Below are positions 40,165-52,443 of a stretch of 64,000 bases of DNA, piece by piece. Origin of the DNA: Sciurus carolinensis (lineage: Eukaryota > Chordata > Mammalia > Rodentia > Sciuridae); assembly GCF_902686445.1 (NCBI RefSeq), contig NC_062214.1:42975454-43039453 (forward strand), given 5' to 3'. A model generated the notes under the pieces. The model saw only the letters and a program-made list of their open reading frames with translations. It made no database searches and was not told where the DNA came from. The translations under genes were made by a program, and so were the position numbers. Each line of letters starts with the position of its first letter. Position 1 is the first letter of the stretch.

Positions 40165-40345
40165 CATAAAGAAAGTTTGATTGGAATACAGCCACATCAA
40201 TTGGTGTATATCTTGCCTGATTCCTTTCATGCTGCAGCGGCAGAGTTGAGTAGTAACAACAGAGATCATTTAGCCCACAAAGCCTAAAATATTTGCTGTG
40301 TGACCCTTTCTAGAATAAATTTGCCAATCCTTGCCCTGAGTTCTC
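40165..40345 (-). mobile_element. hAT-type DNA transposon fossil
   Basis: gtttgattggaatacagccacatc...cacaaagcctaaaatatttgctgtg...ataaatttgccaatccttgccctgag. Same family as 9225-9422 but opposite orientation. Confidence 0.68.
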
Positions 40346-41010
40346 CAAACCCTCCATCAAAAAAACTACACTATAGCTTTAATACAAACTGTGCTGACCA
40401 GGGAAAAATATAGTACCTGTTCAAATGCCTGATTATCCTTTGTGTGAAAACCCTCTTGAGTCCCACAGTTACCTTGACATTCAACATGGCTCTGTGGGCC
40501 CAGCCTTTGGTGGCTCTTTGTTGGGGAGATGGGGTGGGTTTGAACTTGCGATCTCTAAGACTAGAAACAGGTGAGAAGGAGCAGACAGGCCCTCTGGGAA
40601 TTCAAGGCCACACAGAGAGAGGCTGGCGGCTCCCTCCTTGCCAGGCAGGAGGGCACACTCATAAAATACCCCTGTTTGAAGTATGTTATTAAGTGTTGGC
40701 CTCCAGGGCCTAGCTCTGGCAAGCCTGCCACCTCATCTAGCACTTTCCACTAAACTTGCTATGGGAGATTACTCATAATAAAGGCCCCAGAGACATGATA
40801 ATGAGATTCAATTATTATGTAAATCTAAGGCTGGTTTTAGCAAGCCTTCGGTTTACTGCAGCATTGCTTAGGGCCTTACTGTTGTTCTTGAGAATGAACC
40901 ATAAGAAACAGAAGTTAAGGAAAAAAATAAATAAATAAGCTCCATCTTAGTGTAGTTATTTGGAATCACCTACCAGAAATTTTGAGACAAAAGAACAATA
41001 TTCAGAATAG

Positions 41011-41180
41011 TAACTGGTGCTATGGCACATGCCTGCAACCCTAGCTACTTGGGAGGCAAAAGTAGGAGGATCTCAAGTTCCAGTCTGGTTTCAGCAATTT
41101 AATGAGACCCTGTCTCAAAATAAGGAGATATAGCTCAATGGTAAAATACCCCTGGGTTCAATCACCAGTACCACAGAAAA
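41011..41180 (+). mobile_element. B1-dID SINE, shortened
   Basis: gcacatgcctgcaaccctagctac...gagatatagctcaatggtaaaatacc. Confidence 0.86.
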
Positions 41181-41264
41181 AAATTCAGAATAGTGCATGA
41201 CTTTGCTACATTTTATGTTGAACAGAGGAAACTGCATATATATTTATTTATTATATATATGCAG

Positions 41265-41720
41265 AATAATGTCTCCCTCCAAGATGTTCACATAATCCCA
41301 AGAACCTGTGAATATGAATGTTATTTGGAGGGCAAGGGGCAGTTTGGGTCACTAGTCAGCTGACCTTGAGATTGGGGTATTAGTGTGTGTCATTAGATTC
41401 ATTATAACCTCTGGCCTTCTAATGAATGACAGAGGGAGCCCACAGAGTCCAGTGATCTGAATGATATAGATTCCACCCACCTTCCCAGGCTGTGTAGATG
41501 GAGATCGGGGGCTCTGACAGGGATGCAGGCAGCGCTAGAGGCTGGGAAGGGATGTCTCCTGGGCCTCTAGAAGGCCCAACAGCCTCCTGAACACACTTGG
41601 ATTTTAGCTCAGCCCCAATCCAGACTTCTGGCCTTCAGAATCATAGGATAATGAACTGTGTTAAGTCATTAAATTTGAGGTAATTTATCATAGCAGCAAT
41701 AGGAAGCTTATATAATTATA
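41265..41720 (+). mobile_element. MaLR-like LTR relic
   Basis: ataatgtctccctccaagatgttcac...caatccagacttctggccttcagaatcataggataatg...gttaagtcattaaatttgagg...catagcagcaatagg. Confidence 0.6.
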
Positions 41721-41775
41721 TAAAAAATATAAAACAAAGGTTTCTCTTCAAGCAACTAATCCCTAGAGAATCAGC

Positions 41776-41802
41776 ATATTATTATTATTATTGTTATTAT
41801 TG
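41776..41802. repeat. (TTA)n microsatellite
   Basis: Short ATT/TTA run followed by imperfect related triplets to about 41855. Confidence 0.85.
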
Positions 41803-41984
41803 TTTTTGTTATGAGTAGTAGTAGGGGTAGCAGTATTACTACTATTATTGTTATTGGATCAAAATAATTGACCAGCCAATTACTGGAAAAAATTCTCTTG
41901 GTCCAACAGCATTAGGAGGCTATTCCTTACCAAGGGCCATGTTAGGTTTTCTTTTTCCATTTTTTTCTTTCTTTCTTTCTTTTT

Positions 41985-42265
41985 TCTTTTTCTTAATGGT
42001 TGAACCCAGGGGGATACTACTAAGTTACATCCCAAGTCCAACCTTTTAAAGATGTACCTTTTTTTTTTTTTTTTTGGTAGTGCTGGGGATTGAACCCAGG
42101 GCCTTATGCTTGGGAGGCAAGCATTCTACCAACTGAGCTATATCCCCAGCCCTAAAATTTTACTTTGAGACAGGGTCTCCCTAAATTTCATAGACTGACC
42201 TTGAACTTGTGATCCTCCTGCCTCTGTTTCCTAACTACCTGGTGTGCACAACCCTGCCAAGCTGG
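41985..42265 (-). mobile_element. B1-dID SINE interrupted by an ID
   Basis: dID half at 41990-42040 (ggttgaacccaggg). Then an ID at 42059-42154 (ggtagtgctggggattgaaccc...gagctatatccccagccc). Then the B1 half at 42160-42265 (gagacagggtctccctaa...). All minus strand. Confidence 0.82.
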
Positions 42266-42311
42266 ATTTTCCTTTAAAAGCTCAAAGTTTATTAAGAACA
42301 TCTCTAGAAGC

Positions 42312-42455
42312 TTACTACTCAAAGTGTGGTCATGGACCAACAGCATTGGCTTCCCCTGAGAGCACGTTAGATATGCTGAATACCAACCTCCCTCCAGACC
42401 TGTGAATCAGAATCTGCATTTTTAACAGGATGCCAAGTAACTCATGTGCCCATTA
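42312..42455 (+). mobile_element. MER5A-like hAT element
   Basis: ctcaaagtgtggtcatggaccaacagc...gtgaatcagaatctgcattttt aacagg, matching MER5A order. Confidence 0.78.
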
Positions 42456-43363
42456 AAGCACCGGAAACACTAATCCAGCTCATCTTTCTTGATCCAAGTG
42501 CCTTAAAAGAACACATCATACTCTTTAATTGATGTGATAAGTAAGGCAAGTTTATTTCCTTATGTTTTTCTTTTCCTACCTCCAAACTATCCTTCATTTC
42601 CACAGAAGATTCTCTTCCCCTCTCCTTGGACAAAGTCCCAAGTGATCACCTTCAGAACTTGCCTCACCCATGAGATCTGCAGATCACTTCTATGTGGCAC
42701 TCAGCCACCTGATGACTCATTGTCTTCTCAGCACATATTCCCTGAGAGCCTGCCTGGCATCATGCACCAGGTACCACCAGGTCCCATGTCACTTGTGCCT
42801 GTTCTCCTTTCCAAGAGAGCAGGGCTGCAGGGCTGCACTACATCCTCCTCCTTACCCCTCAGAGGTCTTTCCTCCTTGGTCTGAGGTCTGAGGTATTCAC
42901 CATACCACAGGAGCTTCTGGGGTCTTCAACAAGGGGTTTCTGTCATTCATCATTGTTTGCAATCAAGATAACTGCCCCACTTGTCCAGGGGACTGCTGCG
43001 TAGATGATGTGAGAGTGGACTGTCCCTTCTCTTTCTTCTCCCCCGACCCTCAAGCAGAGCCTCCACTCTTCACACTTTATGGTCTCAATAGATTTCCTCA
43101 TTGACTCAGTTTTCTGTAAGGACACTAATTTTTTTTACCTCATGTTCTCCCTGAATACCCAAGAGTATACTGCGCTCCTTAATTGACTTCACTCATCTGT
43201 GACATGGCATGAAGTGGGAATGCAGTTTCTCAACAGAACTTCTATGCCTCAGGACTAGAGATGCAACCTCTGAAGTTGTGCATCTAACTTTGTCATTTAG
43301 TTTTCCAAAACAGTCTGTGTATAGTGGTCACATCAAAGTTTTCCATGATTTTCTCTCACATTT

Positions 43364-43555
43364 TTTCCCCCAGAGGTACCCTATTACTGAGTCACATCCC
43401 CAACCCTTTCAATTTATTTTTTATTTTGAGACAGGGTCTTGCTAAGTTGCTTAAGGCCTCACTAAGTTGTCCAGGCTGGTCTCGAAGTTGTGATCCTCCT
43501 ACCTCAGTGTCCTAAGTTGCTGGTATTACAGGTGGGTGCCAATGTGCCTAGCTGA
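43364..43555 (-). mobile_element. B1-dID SINE
   Basis: gagtcacatccccaacccttt...gagacagggtcttgctaag...acctcagtgtcctaagttgctgg; dID end degraded. Confidence 0.87.
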
Positions 43556-43592
43556 TTCTTATATTTTAAAGATTTTCAGCGAATGCAGAGAA

Positions 43593-43770
43593 TTGGGATA
43601 GTAGTGAACATCTGTAATCCCAGTGACTCAGGAAACTGAGATAGGGGGATGGAAAATTTGAGTCCAGGCTCCACAATTTAGTGACATCCTGTCTCAAAAT
43701 AAAAAAATATAAAGGACTGGGGTGTAGCTCAGTGGTAGAGTGTCACAGGGTTCAATCCTCAATACCACAA
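43593..43770 (+). mobile_element. B1-dID SINE with (GAAA)n tail
   Basis: catctgtaatcccagtgactcagg...gactggggtgtagctcagtggtagag, running into an AAAG-rich tail to 43835. Confidence 0.88.
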
Positions 43771-43835
43771 AAAGAAAGAAAGAAGGAAATAAAGAGAGAG
43801 AAAGACAAAGAGATAAAGAAAGAAAGAAAAAACCC

Positions 43836-44818
43836 AAATTATTTGCACAGAACTAAGCATCATGGTATATAGCATCAGGTATAGTCCCCGTAGTGCACCT
43901 GGAATTACCTAATAAGTTTCCACAAATTAGCCTCTAAGGCTATATACAAATTTGAGGTTTGTATTTTCCTCACCTGGCTATCGGGGCAGAGCCACAAGAC
44001 TGATGTTTAAACTTGCCAGTGAAGTGAAGAAGGACAGCTATTGTCCAAAAGCATACAATGCTTCTCTGTTTCCTTCTTCAAAGGCAGACCTCAAGTGTGT
44101 TGTCTTAGTAAGAATCCAGGAGACAGTAGCATTAGATACCTGTGGTCTCCCTGGAAGATTTTGATTTCAACAATTGAGCCAGGAGGAGATAGAGCGGTTA
44201 CCAGGAACTTTCCAATCCAGGTTCCAAAAGTAAATTGCAAAGAGATTACTAGAATTCTAAGGCTGGGAGAGAAGGTCATCATGAGGCAAGACTACACCAA
44301 GACTGGGATAGGAAGTAACATGACATGGGACCTCCCTGCCCTGTCTTACATGTGGGGAAACAGAAGGCACCAGAAGATCATGTAGTGAACTCAGATGTGC
44401 CAGACCGAGTGGCATTAGCATCCAGATATGACTGTTTTCTTTTGGCATTAACTTCATGGGTGTATTTCCATGGGGCCTCTCTTCCCTTAGTACCCATCTT
44501 AACTGTTCAAATCACAATGAATACATTTCTTAACATCCCAGGGGCGGTGGATTTGGAGGTCCCACAAATTGTAAAGCCCTGAGTTAACAAAATGTTATAT
44601 AAAAGCTCTAAACTGAGGTAAAGCAACAGTTATTTGGTTTTACTTGGATTTGGAAATAAGGCGCCTTTTATGAAACTTCTTACTAAGATCAAAATGGGCT
44701 AAAATGACTCTAAAGTCATATGACTTGGCTGATGACATGCCTCTGTCTATTGTTTTTGCTATAAAGTCCAACAACTTATAGCAATTAATATGTCTTTTTT
44801 GCTTTGTTTTGCTTTTCT
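43836..44818. other. Unassigned intergenic stretch
   Basis: Mixed composition and no SINE. Two open stretches on plus (up to 114 codons) show no family features. Nothing supportable. Confidence 0.4.
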
Positions 44819-45060
44819 TTCCCCAACAATTTATATGATACAATTTATATGCCATAAGTTTACGCATTTTTAAATGCACAATTCAATGGCTTCAAGTTTA
44901 TTTACCAGAATTGTGCAACCACCACCATCATCCAATTTCAGAACAGTTTCATCATGCCCCAAAGGAATCTTGAGCCATTAGCAGGTCAACAGTCACCACC
45001 TAAGCCCACCTGACCCCCGCAGATAATAGGAGCTTTTGATTAGCCATTTACAACATTCCC
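44818..45060 (-). mobile_element. L1 3' relic
   Basis: acgcatttttaaatgcacaattcaatggc...ccagaattgtgcaaccaccaccatc...catgccccaaaggaatc. Confidence 0.72.
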
Positions 45061-45361
45061 AAAGAGTTTATTATTAACAGGCAGCATAATTTTCACAACA
45101 GTGAACAAAACTTCCATGTAAAGGAGATAAAGGTGGAATGGCAGACTGAACTCCACAGAGACCTGTTCTGCTCACACCAACTTCAGCAGCTGTTCAAGCA
45201 CAGAGACTCTTTTTCCCCCTGTTAGGCCAACATCCTCCCGTAGGAGTTTGTTTTCTGGCTGCCAGATTACAGAACGTGGTCTTTGCCATTGCCATTTCTA
45301 TTTCTTGGGTGGAAGAACAGCCCACCAATGTTCTTCCTGTATATGAGGAAACAACCACCAC

Positions 45362-45552
45362 AATTTTTTTCTTTTTGTACCTGGGATTGAACCCAGGGGA
45401 GCTTTACCACCAAGCAACATCCCCAGTCCTTTTTATTTTTTATTTTGAGACTGGGTCTCACTAACTTGCTGAAGCTGGCCTCCAAGTTGCAATCCTCCTG
45501 TGTCAGCCTCCTGAGTTGTTGAAATTACAGGCATTTGTCACTGCTCCTGACA
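45362..45552 (-). mobile_element. B1-dID SINE
   Basis: gtacctgggattgaacccaggg...gagactgggtctcactaac...gtcagcctcctgagttgttg. Confidence 0.9.
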
Positions 45553-45654
45553 CCAACCACCATTATCTTTTTGACAAATGACAGGTGATCATTTGTCTAG
45601 GAATTTAGTTATCAAGCCACCAAGAGCACAGAAATGGAATCAGTTTGACCATAA

Positions 45655-46060
45655 TAATGACTGAGTTTCATATGACTGTTTTTAGTTTTCATGTATGACA
45701 GAGAACATGTGATATTTTTCTGTGTGTGGCTTATTTCACTTGACAAAATGTCCTTCAATTCCTTTCATTTTGCTGCAAATGACAGGGCATCATAATTTTT
45801 ATGGCTGAACAATGTTCCATTGGATGTGTATATATACAGATACACAACATATTTTCTGTATCCATTCATCTATCAATGGACACCTTGGTTGATTCCATAT
45901 CTTGTCTATTGTGGGGAATGCTGCAATATACAAGAAAGTACCTACATCTGTCTGATATGCTAACTTCATATCCTTTGGATATATACCCAGAAATTGGATG
46001 GCTGGATCATATGGTAGATTTACTTTTTCTTGTTTATTTATATTCTTGTCTATAGTGTCT
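45655..46060 (-). mobile_element. L1 ORF2 end relic
   Basis: The minus-strand translation keeps YDPAIQFLGIYPKDMKL and TIDKIWNQPRCPLIDEWIQK, typical of the L1 ORF2 C-terminal part. Isolated fragment with no function expected. Confidence 0.88.
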
Positions 46061-46829
46061 ATCTTAGTAGTTTCCCAAGGCCCTTCCCATGCAGTTTCCA
46101 TTTGATGTCCTCAACTTCTCTGTGAGGACCACATAATTATTCTCATAAACACTTGACACATTGCTGATAATATAGCCAGGAATCAATAAATGCTAATTGC
46201 CCTCTTTTTTCCCCTTATCGTTTTTCCCTTGCTTACATAACCACCAAACTGCATTAATTAATCTTTTGCATATTCTGACTTTTTGTCCAATGAAACAATC
46301 AATTTTGTTTGTTAGGTACTTATGGACTTTTGGGTAATGCTCCACCATGTAAATAGATAAACCAAGGGAAACACAGCTACAAAGTTTGATTTAATTTATA
46401 TAAATCAAATGGACAAAGAAATACCAGGAAATATTTTTGTCATTCTCCAAATCAAGTACATCTTAGGTGTGCCATCTGATTGTGGGGAATACTAATAAAT
46501 ATGACAAATATGGTAGTAACACGATGGGTGATAATGCCCCTTTGTTACTGAATTTCACCTGGTCTGCAAACTGGCTTCTCTAAGGTTTAGTTCCAATTTT
46601 TTTTATCTTTTATGTGGATATGGAAGCATCTCTCTATAGTAGTACTTTAAAAATGACTGTTCCAGTCAACTCCTAAATTAATAACCTCTGAAGATTTCAC
46701 TTGCCTTGACTCTTGAATATGATTCAATCTGATGTTGATATCATAAACATTGTCATGTATCACAGAGAAAACATGCTATAGCAAAAATTAAGGAGAATTC
46801 ATAATTCTACATTTGAAGCTCATGGACTT

Positions 46830-47110
46830 GAGCAATTACCAAGAGAATCTGAAATTCTTCTAAGTTTAATCAAGTATTTTATTAAACCAAAAGAATCCAA
46901 GAATAGAGAAACCAGATGAAACAAATTAAAAACAAATATCAAAATGGTAGACTCAAATCCAATTATATTTAAGTACATTGAATATAAATGCACTAAATAC
47001 CTCAATTAAAAGGCAGAGGTCATCAGACTAAATATAAAAGCAAGACTAAATTATATCCTATTAACTAGAGATGCAATTTAAGTTTAATCGACTGCACAGC
47101 TTGCTAACGG
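46830..47110 (+). mobile_element. L1 ORF2 5' relic
   Basis: aaacaaatatcaaaatggtagactcaaatccaattatattt...caattaaaaggcagaggtcatcagac...agcaagactaaattatatcc; sense orientation, frame broken. Confidence 0.75.
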
Positions 47111-47261
47111 TATCCTCGAGTGACCAGGCCTTGGCAATTGATAGACAAATTGATGAGAGCATGTTTCTCTAAAAGTAGTTGAATTCAAGAGAAGGGGCAC
47201 CTTAATGAAAGGATAGTCCAAGAACTTGTGTTTGTAATAAATAAATAAAAGTCACAAGAAT

Positions 47262-47760
47262 TGCTATAATTTGGATCTTAGATGTCCTCCAAAGGCAATG
47301 TGTAGAAGGCATTATGATGAGGTGGTAAACCTTAGGAGGTGGGACCTAGTGGAAGGAAGGAAGTTAGGTCACTGAAGGCATGTCCTTTGAAGTGGACATT
47401 GGGACTTGGGCCCCTTCTCTCTCTCTGTCTCTTTCTCTGTGGTACTGGAGATTAAATGCACAGCTAGGCAAGTGTTCTACCACTGAGCTACATCCCAAGC
47501 CCCTTTTTAGTTTTTATTGTCAGATGGGGTCTTGCTAAATTGCTGAGGTTGGCCTCCAACTTTCCATCTTTCAGCCTCAGACTCCTGAGTTGCAATTTCA
47601 GGCATGTACCATTGTGCCCAGCCCACAGGTGGGACCTTTGGATTAGCTTGACTTTGTGCCCTCTTGGGGGAGGGTTGTCTCACTTCGATCTTCATGTTTT
47701 TTTCTTCGATTTGTTCGCTGATGCTATATACCCCCTGCCTTTGGAGCTGACTCCCATGGG
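47262..47760 (+). mobile_element. Probable MaLR-type LTR split by a SINE
   Basis: ttgctataatttggatcttagatgtcctccaaaggc...ccttaggaggtgggacctagtgg...ggaggtcactgaaggcatgtcc-like segments, resuming after the SINE with gggacctttggattagc. Confidence 0.5.
47437..47624 (-). mobile_element. B1-dID SINE inside an LTR relic
   Basis: gtggtactggagattaaatgc...gagctacatcccaagcccc...cctcagactcctgagttgc. Confidence 0.85.
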
Positions 47761-48271
47761 GGGTGTGCCTGGCCATGCTCTGTCCCATGCTTCTCCTAAG
47801 CTTACAGTGCATGGAGCAGAGCAGCAAGTTGAGGACCCTGAGGACAGAGATGACACCCACTTCTAAATTCTTCACCCCTACCTGCAAAAAAACAAAGCCT
47901 CTGAGTCAAAGGGTCCTGGTTGTGCGATGATAACTGAACCATATGGGTGCTTCTTGGCTGGAGCCCAGGCCAAGCTATCCAACGGGAAACACTGGCAGAG
48001 GGGGAAAAAAAATTCTATGTTTGTGTAATCTGTTGTCTTGTTCTTTCTCATGAAGGTGAGCTGGCAAGGTGGGTTGGCTGGGCCAGCAGGCTTGGTGGCC
48101 CTCTGGAGGAGGGGACAGTTTAACTCTTGCTTTAATCCTCTCTGTGTCCTGCTATCTTTTCCCTTATCTTTTCCAATCTGGGTTTTGCAATGAGGTCCAG
48201 AACTGAGAGGTATTCTGGGCATAAGACCTGAGGTGATCAAGAAATGTGCTCCAACTGTTTCCTCCAGTATC

Positions 48272-48273
<2 letters not shown>

Positions 48274-48308
<35 letters not shown>

Positions 48309-48335
48309 AAGAAAGAAAGAAAGAAAGAAAGAAAA
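48274..48335. repeat. (A)n(GAAA)n tract
   Basis: About 33 A followed by about seven GAAA units. No recognisable retroelement body is attached upstream. Confidence 0.92.
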
Positions 48336-49392
48336 AACCAAAACTTACATATGGATAATACTTCTCAGGTTAAGAAAGAAGGAAAATACTAGCAAGGTCC
48401 ATACATCCTCAGAGAGGTTATTTTCTTTGCCAAGCTCTGCGATGGTTTTTCCTTGGTGGACATTATATGTACAGGGCTCAGGCAGTGTTGACCACAGATA
48501 TATTCCACAGATATTTATTGGGCAGCTATTAGTGCCGTTGCACTGCTCTAGGTGTTAATGGAATTAAAGAAAAGGTGGAATAAAACCATAGTATCTAAAC
48601 TAATTACAGAGTTTCTAAATATTGATACAGAGATCTAAGACATTATTTTAGTTCTATCATGTAGATATCCATAATTATATTTTGTTTTGTTCATGATTAA
48701 TTAGGCAGTGATATTGCTTGTGCTTCTATTCCAGAGCTGGGGCAGGGAAGACACAAGATGAGCCTGAAGTATTTTCTAGTGCATGTAAGTAAGGATGTTT
48801 TTTTAAAAAAGATGGAGACATGTCAAAAGGTTCCAGAATCAAACTGAAAGAGTTCTTATTGGCCAAAGTTGGAAAAAATTTAGGCAAAAAAAATACATAA
48901 ATTACAGCAATACTGGATTATAACTCATAGGATAAAATAACATAGTAAGATTTTAAACTAACTAACATAGTAAGATTTTAAAGTCAGTAAATAAATAACT
49001 AAGCCAGTAAATAAATAAATAAATGGGAAGGAACAGCTCCTCCTTATAGAAGAACTGTAAATAATACATGTAGGGGAAGAATGAGGAAAAAAAGAAAATC
49101 ACCTTGAAAAAAGGACAGTAGTAATTGCTGGATTTATCTATAGATGCTGAAAGGAGTCAGCAAATATTTGAGGGAAAATAATTTATTTGTAGTTTCAAGT
49201 ATTTCCTTCTACATGTTTATTAACTGCACAGAGAAAAACAGCAATTTTACAGTTGGGGGGGGAACAGCAGACACCACTTGAACCAAGTGATCAGAGATAA
49301 CATCGCCCATTAGGAGACACATCAACAAGCTATCCCACAGTATGATGCACTGAGGACACGGGGCGGGGGGGATGTTTGTTTGTTTGTTTGGC
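48336..49392. other. Unassigned AT-rich intergenic stretch
   Basis: Holds a small internal duplication (taacatagtaagattttaaa twice near 48940-48980) and paired cagtaaataaata units. No gene seen. Confidence 0.45.
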
Positions 49393-49424
49393 ATTACAAG
49401 CATGCACCACCAGGCGCAGCTCTA
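49393..49424 (-). mobile_element. B1 end fragment
   Basis: Only ggcattacaagcatgcaccaccaggcgc remains. Confidence 0.55.
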
Positions 49425-49467
49425 CAACACTTTGCTCTAAAGAATGAAGTATTACAAAAACCAATTG

Positions 49468-49655
49468 GTGCTGGGCTTGGTGGTGCACACCTGTAATCCC
49501 AGTGACTCAGGATGCTGAGGCAGGAGGATGACAAGTTCAAAGTCAGCCTCAACAACTTAGTAAGACCCCGTCTCAAAATAAAAAATAGAAAGGGCTGGTG
49601 ATGTGACTCAGTGGTTCAACATCCCTGGGTTAAATCCCTAGTAGCAAAATAAATA
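49468..49655 (+). mobile_element. B1-dID SINE with GA-repeat tail
   Basis: ggtggtgcacacctgtaatcccag...ggctggtgatgtgactcagtgg; the A-rich tail passes into the 49659-49767 (GA)n array. Confidence 0.9.
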
Positions 49656-49658
49656 AAT

Positions 49659-49682
49659 GAAAGAGAGAAGAAAGAGAGAGAG

Positions 49683-49766
<84 letters not shown>

Positions 49767-49767
49767 A
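49659..49767. repeat. (GA)n microsatellite
   Basis: About 105 bases of GA with a few GAAA interruptions, grown from a SINE tail. Confidence 0.96.
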
Positions 49768-50179
49768 AGTAGCAACAACAACAAAAAACAGTTGGTGTGA
49801 GTTTTGTTTCCCTGGAACCAGATGTCATCTTGATCCTGTAACTTCTTCTGGCCTCACATTGGCATATCCAGAATCTCAGACCAGGGCCAGAAAAACCACA
49901 CCTCTTAATACATGACTTTTGTTACTGGGACCCAACTGATTGGGAGGAAACAGAGATAAGAGGTTTCTCCATACTAACTAAGCTTTTAGGACCTTCTGAT
50001 ACAAAGGGTCAAATTTCAGGTAACCAGGAAGTTTTGTAGATCACTGTGCTTATGAAAATCGTAGCAACCAACAGTTAAGAAGACATTTGTATGTTGCTTT
50101 TTATACTGCATCTATGGAACAACTGAGAAGAGCTGAATATTTCCTACTACTGTCTTTTGGGTGCTTTTCAAAGAAAACA

Positions 50180-50276
50180 TTTATTTATTTAATTATCTTT
50201 GTAGTGGGGGGGATCAAGTCCAGGGCCTCACACATGGTAGACAAGCCTTCCACCTCTGAGTCACATCCCTATCCCA
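50180..50276 (-). mobile_element. ID SINE, diverged
   Basis: ggatcaagtccagggcctcacacatgg...gagtcacatccctatccc. Confidence 0.78.
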
Positions 50277-50310
50277 GAAAACTTTATTTTTAAGGAAACT
50301 AATTTTTTAT

Positions 50311-50502
50311 TTTTGCAGTGCTGGGGAATGTACCCAGAGCTTCCCCCATGCAAGGCAAGTGCTCTATTACTGAACTATATCCCCAGCACATTTTATTTTT
50401 TATTGTGAGTCAGGGTCTTACTAATTGCCAAGGCCGGCCTGAACTTGGGATCCTCCTTCCCATAAAGCTGGGACTATAGGCGTGGACCACTGTGCCTGGC
50501 TA
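50311..50502 (-). mobile_element. B1-dID SINE with ID-type right half
   Basis: gcagtgctggggaatgtaccc...gaactatatccccagcac...gagtcagggtcttac...cataaagctgggactatagg. Confidence 0.85.
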
Positions 50503-50514
50503 AGGAAACTTTGC

Positions 50515-50731
50515 TTTTTTTTTTTTTTTTTTTTTGGTACTAGGGATTGAACCCAGAGTCAATTAACCACTGAGCCACTCCCAGCCATTTTATATTTTAT
50601 TTACAGACAGAATTTCACTAAGTTCCTTAGGGCTTTGCTAAATTTTGCTGAAGCTGACTTTGAACTTGAACTCCTCCTGCCTCAGCCTCTGAAGTCACTG
50701 GGATTACGGGTGTGGGCCACCAATCCTGGAG
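50515..50731 (-). mobile_element. B1-dID SINE
   Basis: Poly-T, ggtactagggattgaacccag...gcctcagcctctgaagtcactggg. Confidence 0.9.
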
Positions 50732-50823
50732 AGGAATCTTTTTCAATGCTGTGTGCTATGTGTGTTTTTTTTTTTCTTGGTCTATAAATAATAATACTGG
50801 TGCATCAACAGCTGTGTGTGATG

Positions 50824-50936
50824 GGGCTGGGGTTGCGGATCAGTGGTAGAGCACTTGCCTAGCATGTGTGAGGCCCTGGGTTTGATTCTCAGCACCGCAT
50901 ATAAATAAATGAATAAAAAAGAGGTCTATCAACTTT
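50824..50936 (+). mobile_element. ID SINE with extended tail
   Basis: ggctggggttgcggatcagtgg...gattctcagcaccgc, (ATAA)n, aggtctatcaactt. Confidence 0.9.
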
Positions 50937-51030
50937 TCTTTTTTTTTTTTTTTTGCAGTGCTGGGGATTGAACCCAGGGCCTTGTGCTTGTGAGGCAAGC
51001 ACTCTACCAACTGAGCTATCTCCCCAGCCC
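50937..51030 (-). mobile_element. ID SINE inserted into the preceding ID's tail
   Basis: Poly-T, gcagtgctggggattgaaccc...gagctatctccccagccc. The tail motif aggtctatcaactt reappears after it as aggtctattgactt. Confidence 0.92.
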
Positions 51031-51399
51031 AAGGTCTATTGACTTCTAAAACAAAACAAACAAAACAAAACAAAACAAAACTGTGCACGATACCTACTGC
51101 TAGAAAGCACTCAGGTGATGGACAAATGCAGGTTGAAGTCCATCCTCTTCCTGCTCCCCAAGCTGCATGTCTCTGGGACTTTATCCACCAGAGAAATGGA
51201 TATTCTAATTGCACAAAGGTGCTGATTGGGCTACTGTTGGTTCTGCTAGTAAGTGTAGCATATATGTGACAGAAGCAGATGAAAGATATTTAGTTTGATG
51301 TCAAAAGTATTTTGATGATCTATGGCTTTTGGAAAGTTTTTATCATTTTATAGCAAATATCCCATCCTAAGTCAAGTGTTTTATTGAAAAATTAAGACG

Positions 51400-51602
51400 T
51401 GTGGGGCATGGTGGCACATACCTGTGATACCAGCAACTGGGAGGCCGAGGCAGGAGGAACCAAAATTCAAGGTCAGCCTCAGCAATTTAGCAAGACCCTC
51501 ATCAACTTAGTGAGACCCTGTCTCAAAACAAAAAATAAAAAGGACTGGGGATATGGCTCCTTGGTGAAGCATCTCTGGGTTCAATACCCAATTTGAAAAA
51601 AA
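51400..51602 (+). mobile_element. B1-dID SINE with (GGA)n tail
   Basis: gggcatggtggcacatacctgtgataccag...ggactggggatatggctccttgg. Confidence 0.9.
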
Positions 51603-51655
51603 GGAGGAGGAGGAAGAGAAGGAGGAGCATAAGGAGGAGGAGAAAGAAAAGAAAA
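51602..51655. repeat. (GGA)n purine tract
   Basis: aggaggaggaggaagagaagg...; SINE-tail derived. Confidence 0.9.
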
Positions 51656-52227
51656 ATTAAGACTCTGCTATCTCAGGAACCCATTATGCTTCTCGTACAT
51701 CATTAAGACATTTCCTGTACATATACAATATATATTTGTGTACATATGTGCATATATACATATTAATCTATGCAAAGGCCATCTTACTCAATTCATCATT
51801 TCCTTAAGCTTTAAATAATATTCTTTTTTATTATGACAAAATGTACATAAGATTTCCTATTTTAACAACTTTTAAGTGTACAATTAAGCAGCATTTATTG
51901 TGCAACTATCAACAGTATTTATCTCCAGCACCTTTTCATCATCCCAAAGTCAAGTTCCGTATGCTATAAACAATAGCTCTCCCTTCCCCTGTCTGCCACC
52001 CCATCCCTTTGCCACCGCTATTCTATGTCTGTATAAATTTGACTATTCCAGATCCCTCATTTAAGTGGAATCACATAGCATTTGCTCTTGTGTGTCTGTC
52101 TTATTTCACTTAGCATAATCTCTTCAAGGTTCATCCATGTTCTAGTACGTCACTTTTTTGGGCTAAGTAATATTCCATTGTATCTCTGCACCATGTTTGT
52201 TTATCCATTCCTCCACTGGAGAGCACT

Positions 52228-52443
52228 TGCTTTTCCTTTTGGTACTGGGGATTGAACCCAGGAGCACTTTACCATTGAGCCACATCCCCAGCCCTTTTAA
52301 TTTTTTTTTTTAATTTTGAGACAGGGTCAAGTTAAATTGCTTAGGGTCTCACTAACGTGCTGAGGCTGGCCTTGAACTTGCGATCCTCCTGCCTCAGCCT
52401 CTCGAGTTGCTGGGATTACAGGTGTGCACACCATGCCTGGCTC
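52228..52443 (-). mobile_element. B1-dID SINE inside L1
   Basis: ggtactggggattgaacccagg...gcctcagcctctcgagttgctggg; L1 sequence resumes after it. Confidence 0.92.

Noticed and set aside
42534..42884. 116-codon open stretch on plus
   Set aside because: Pro/Ser-rich translation without recognised domain, plausible start context or neighbouring exons; the length is expected by chance in 64 kb.
45799..46101. 100-codon minus-strand frame resembling a real protein
   Set aside because: Recognisable as the C-terminal part of L1 ORF2; an isolated relic, not a host gene.
49616..49828. Ser/Leu-repeat open stretch on minus
   Set aside because: It is the (GA)n microsatellite read on the opposite strand.
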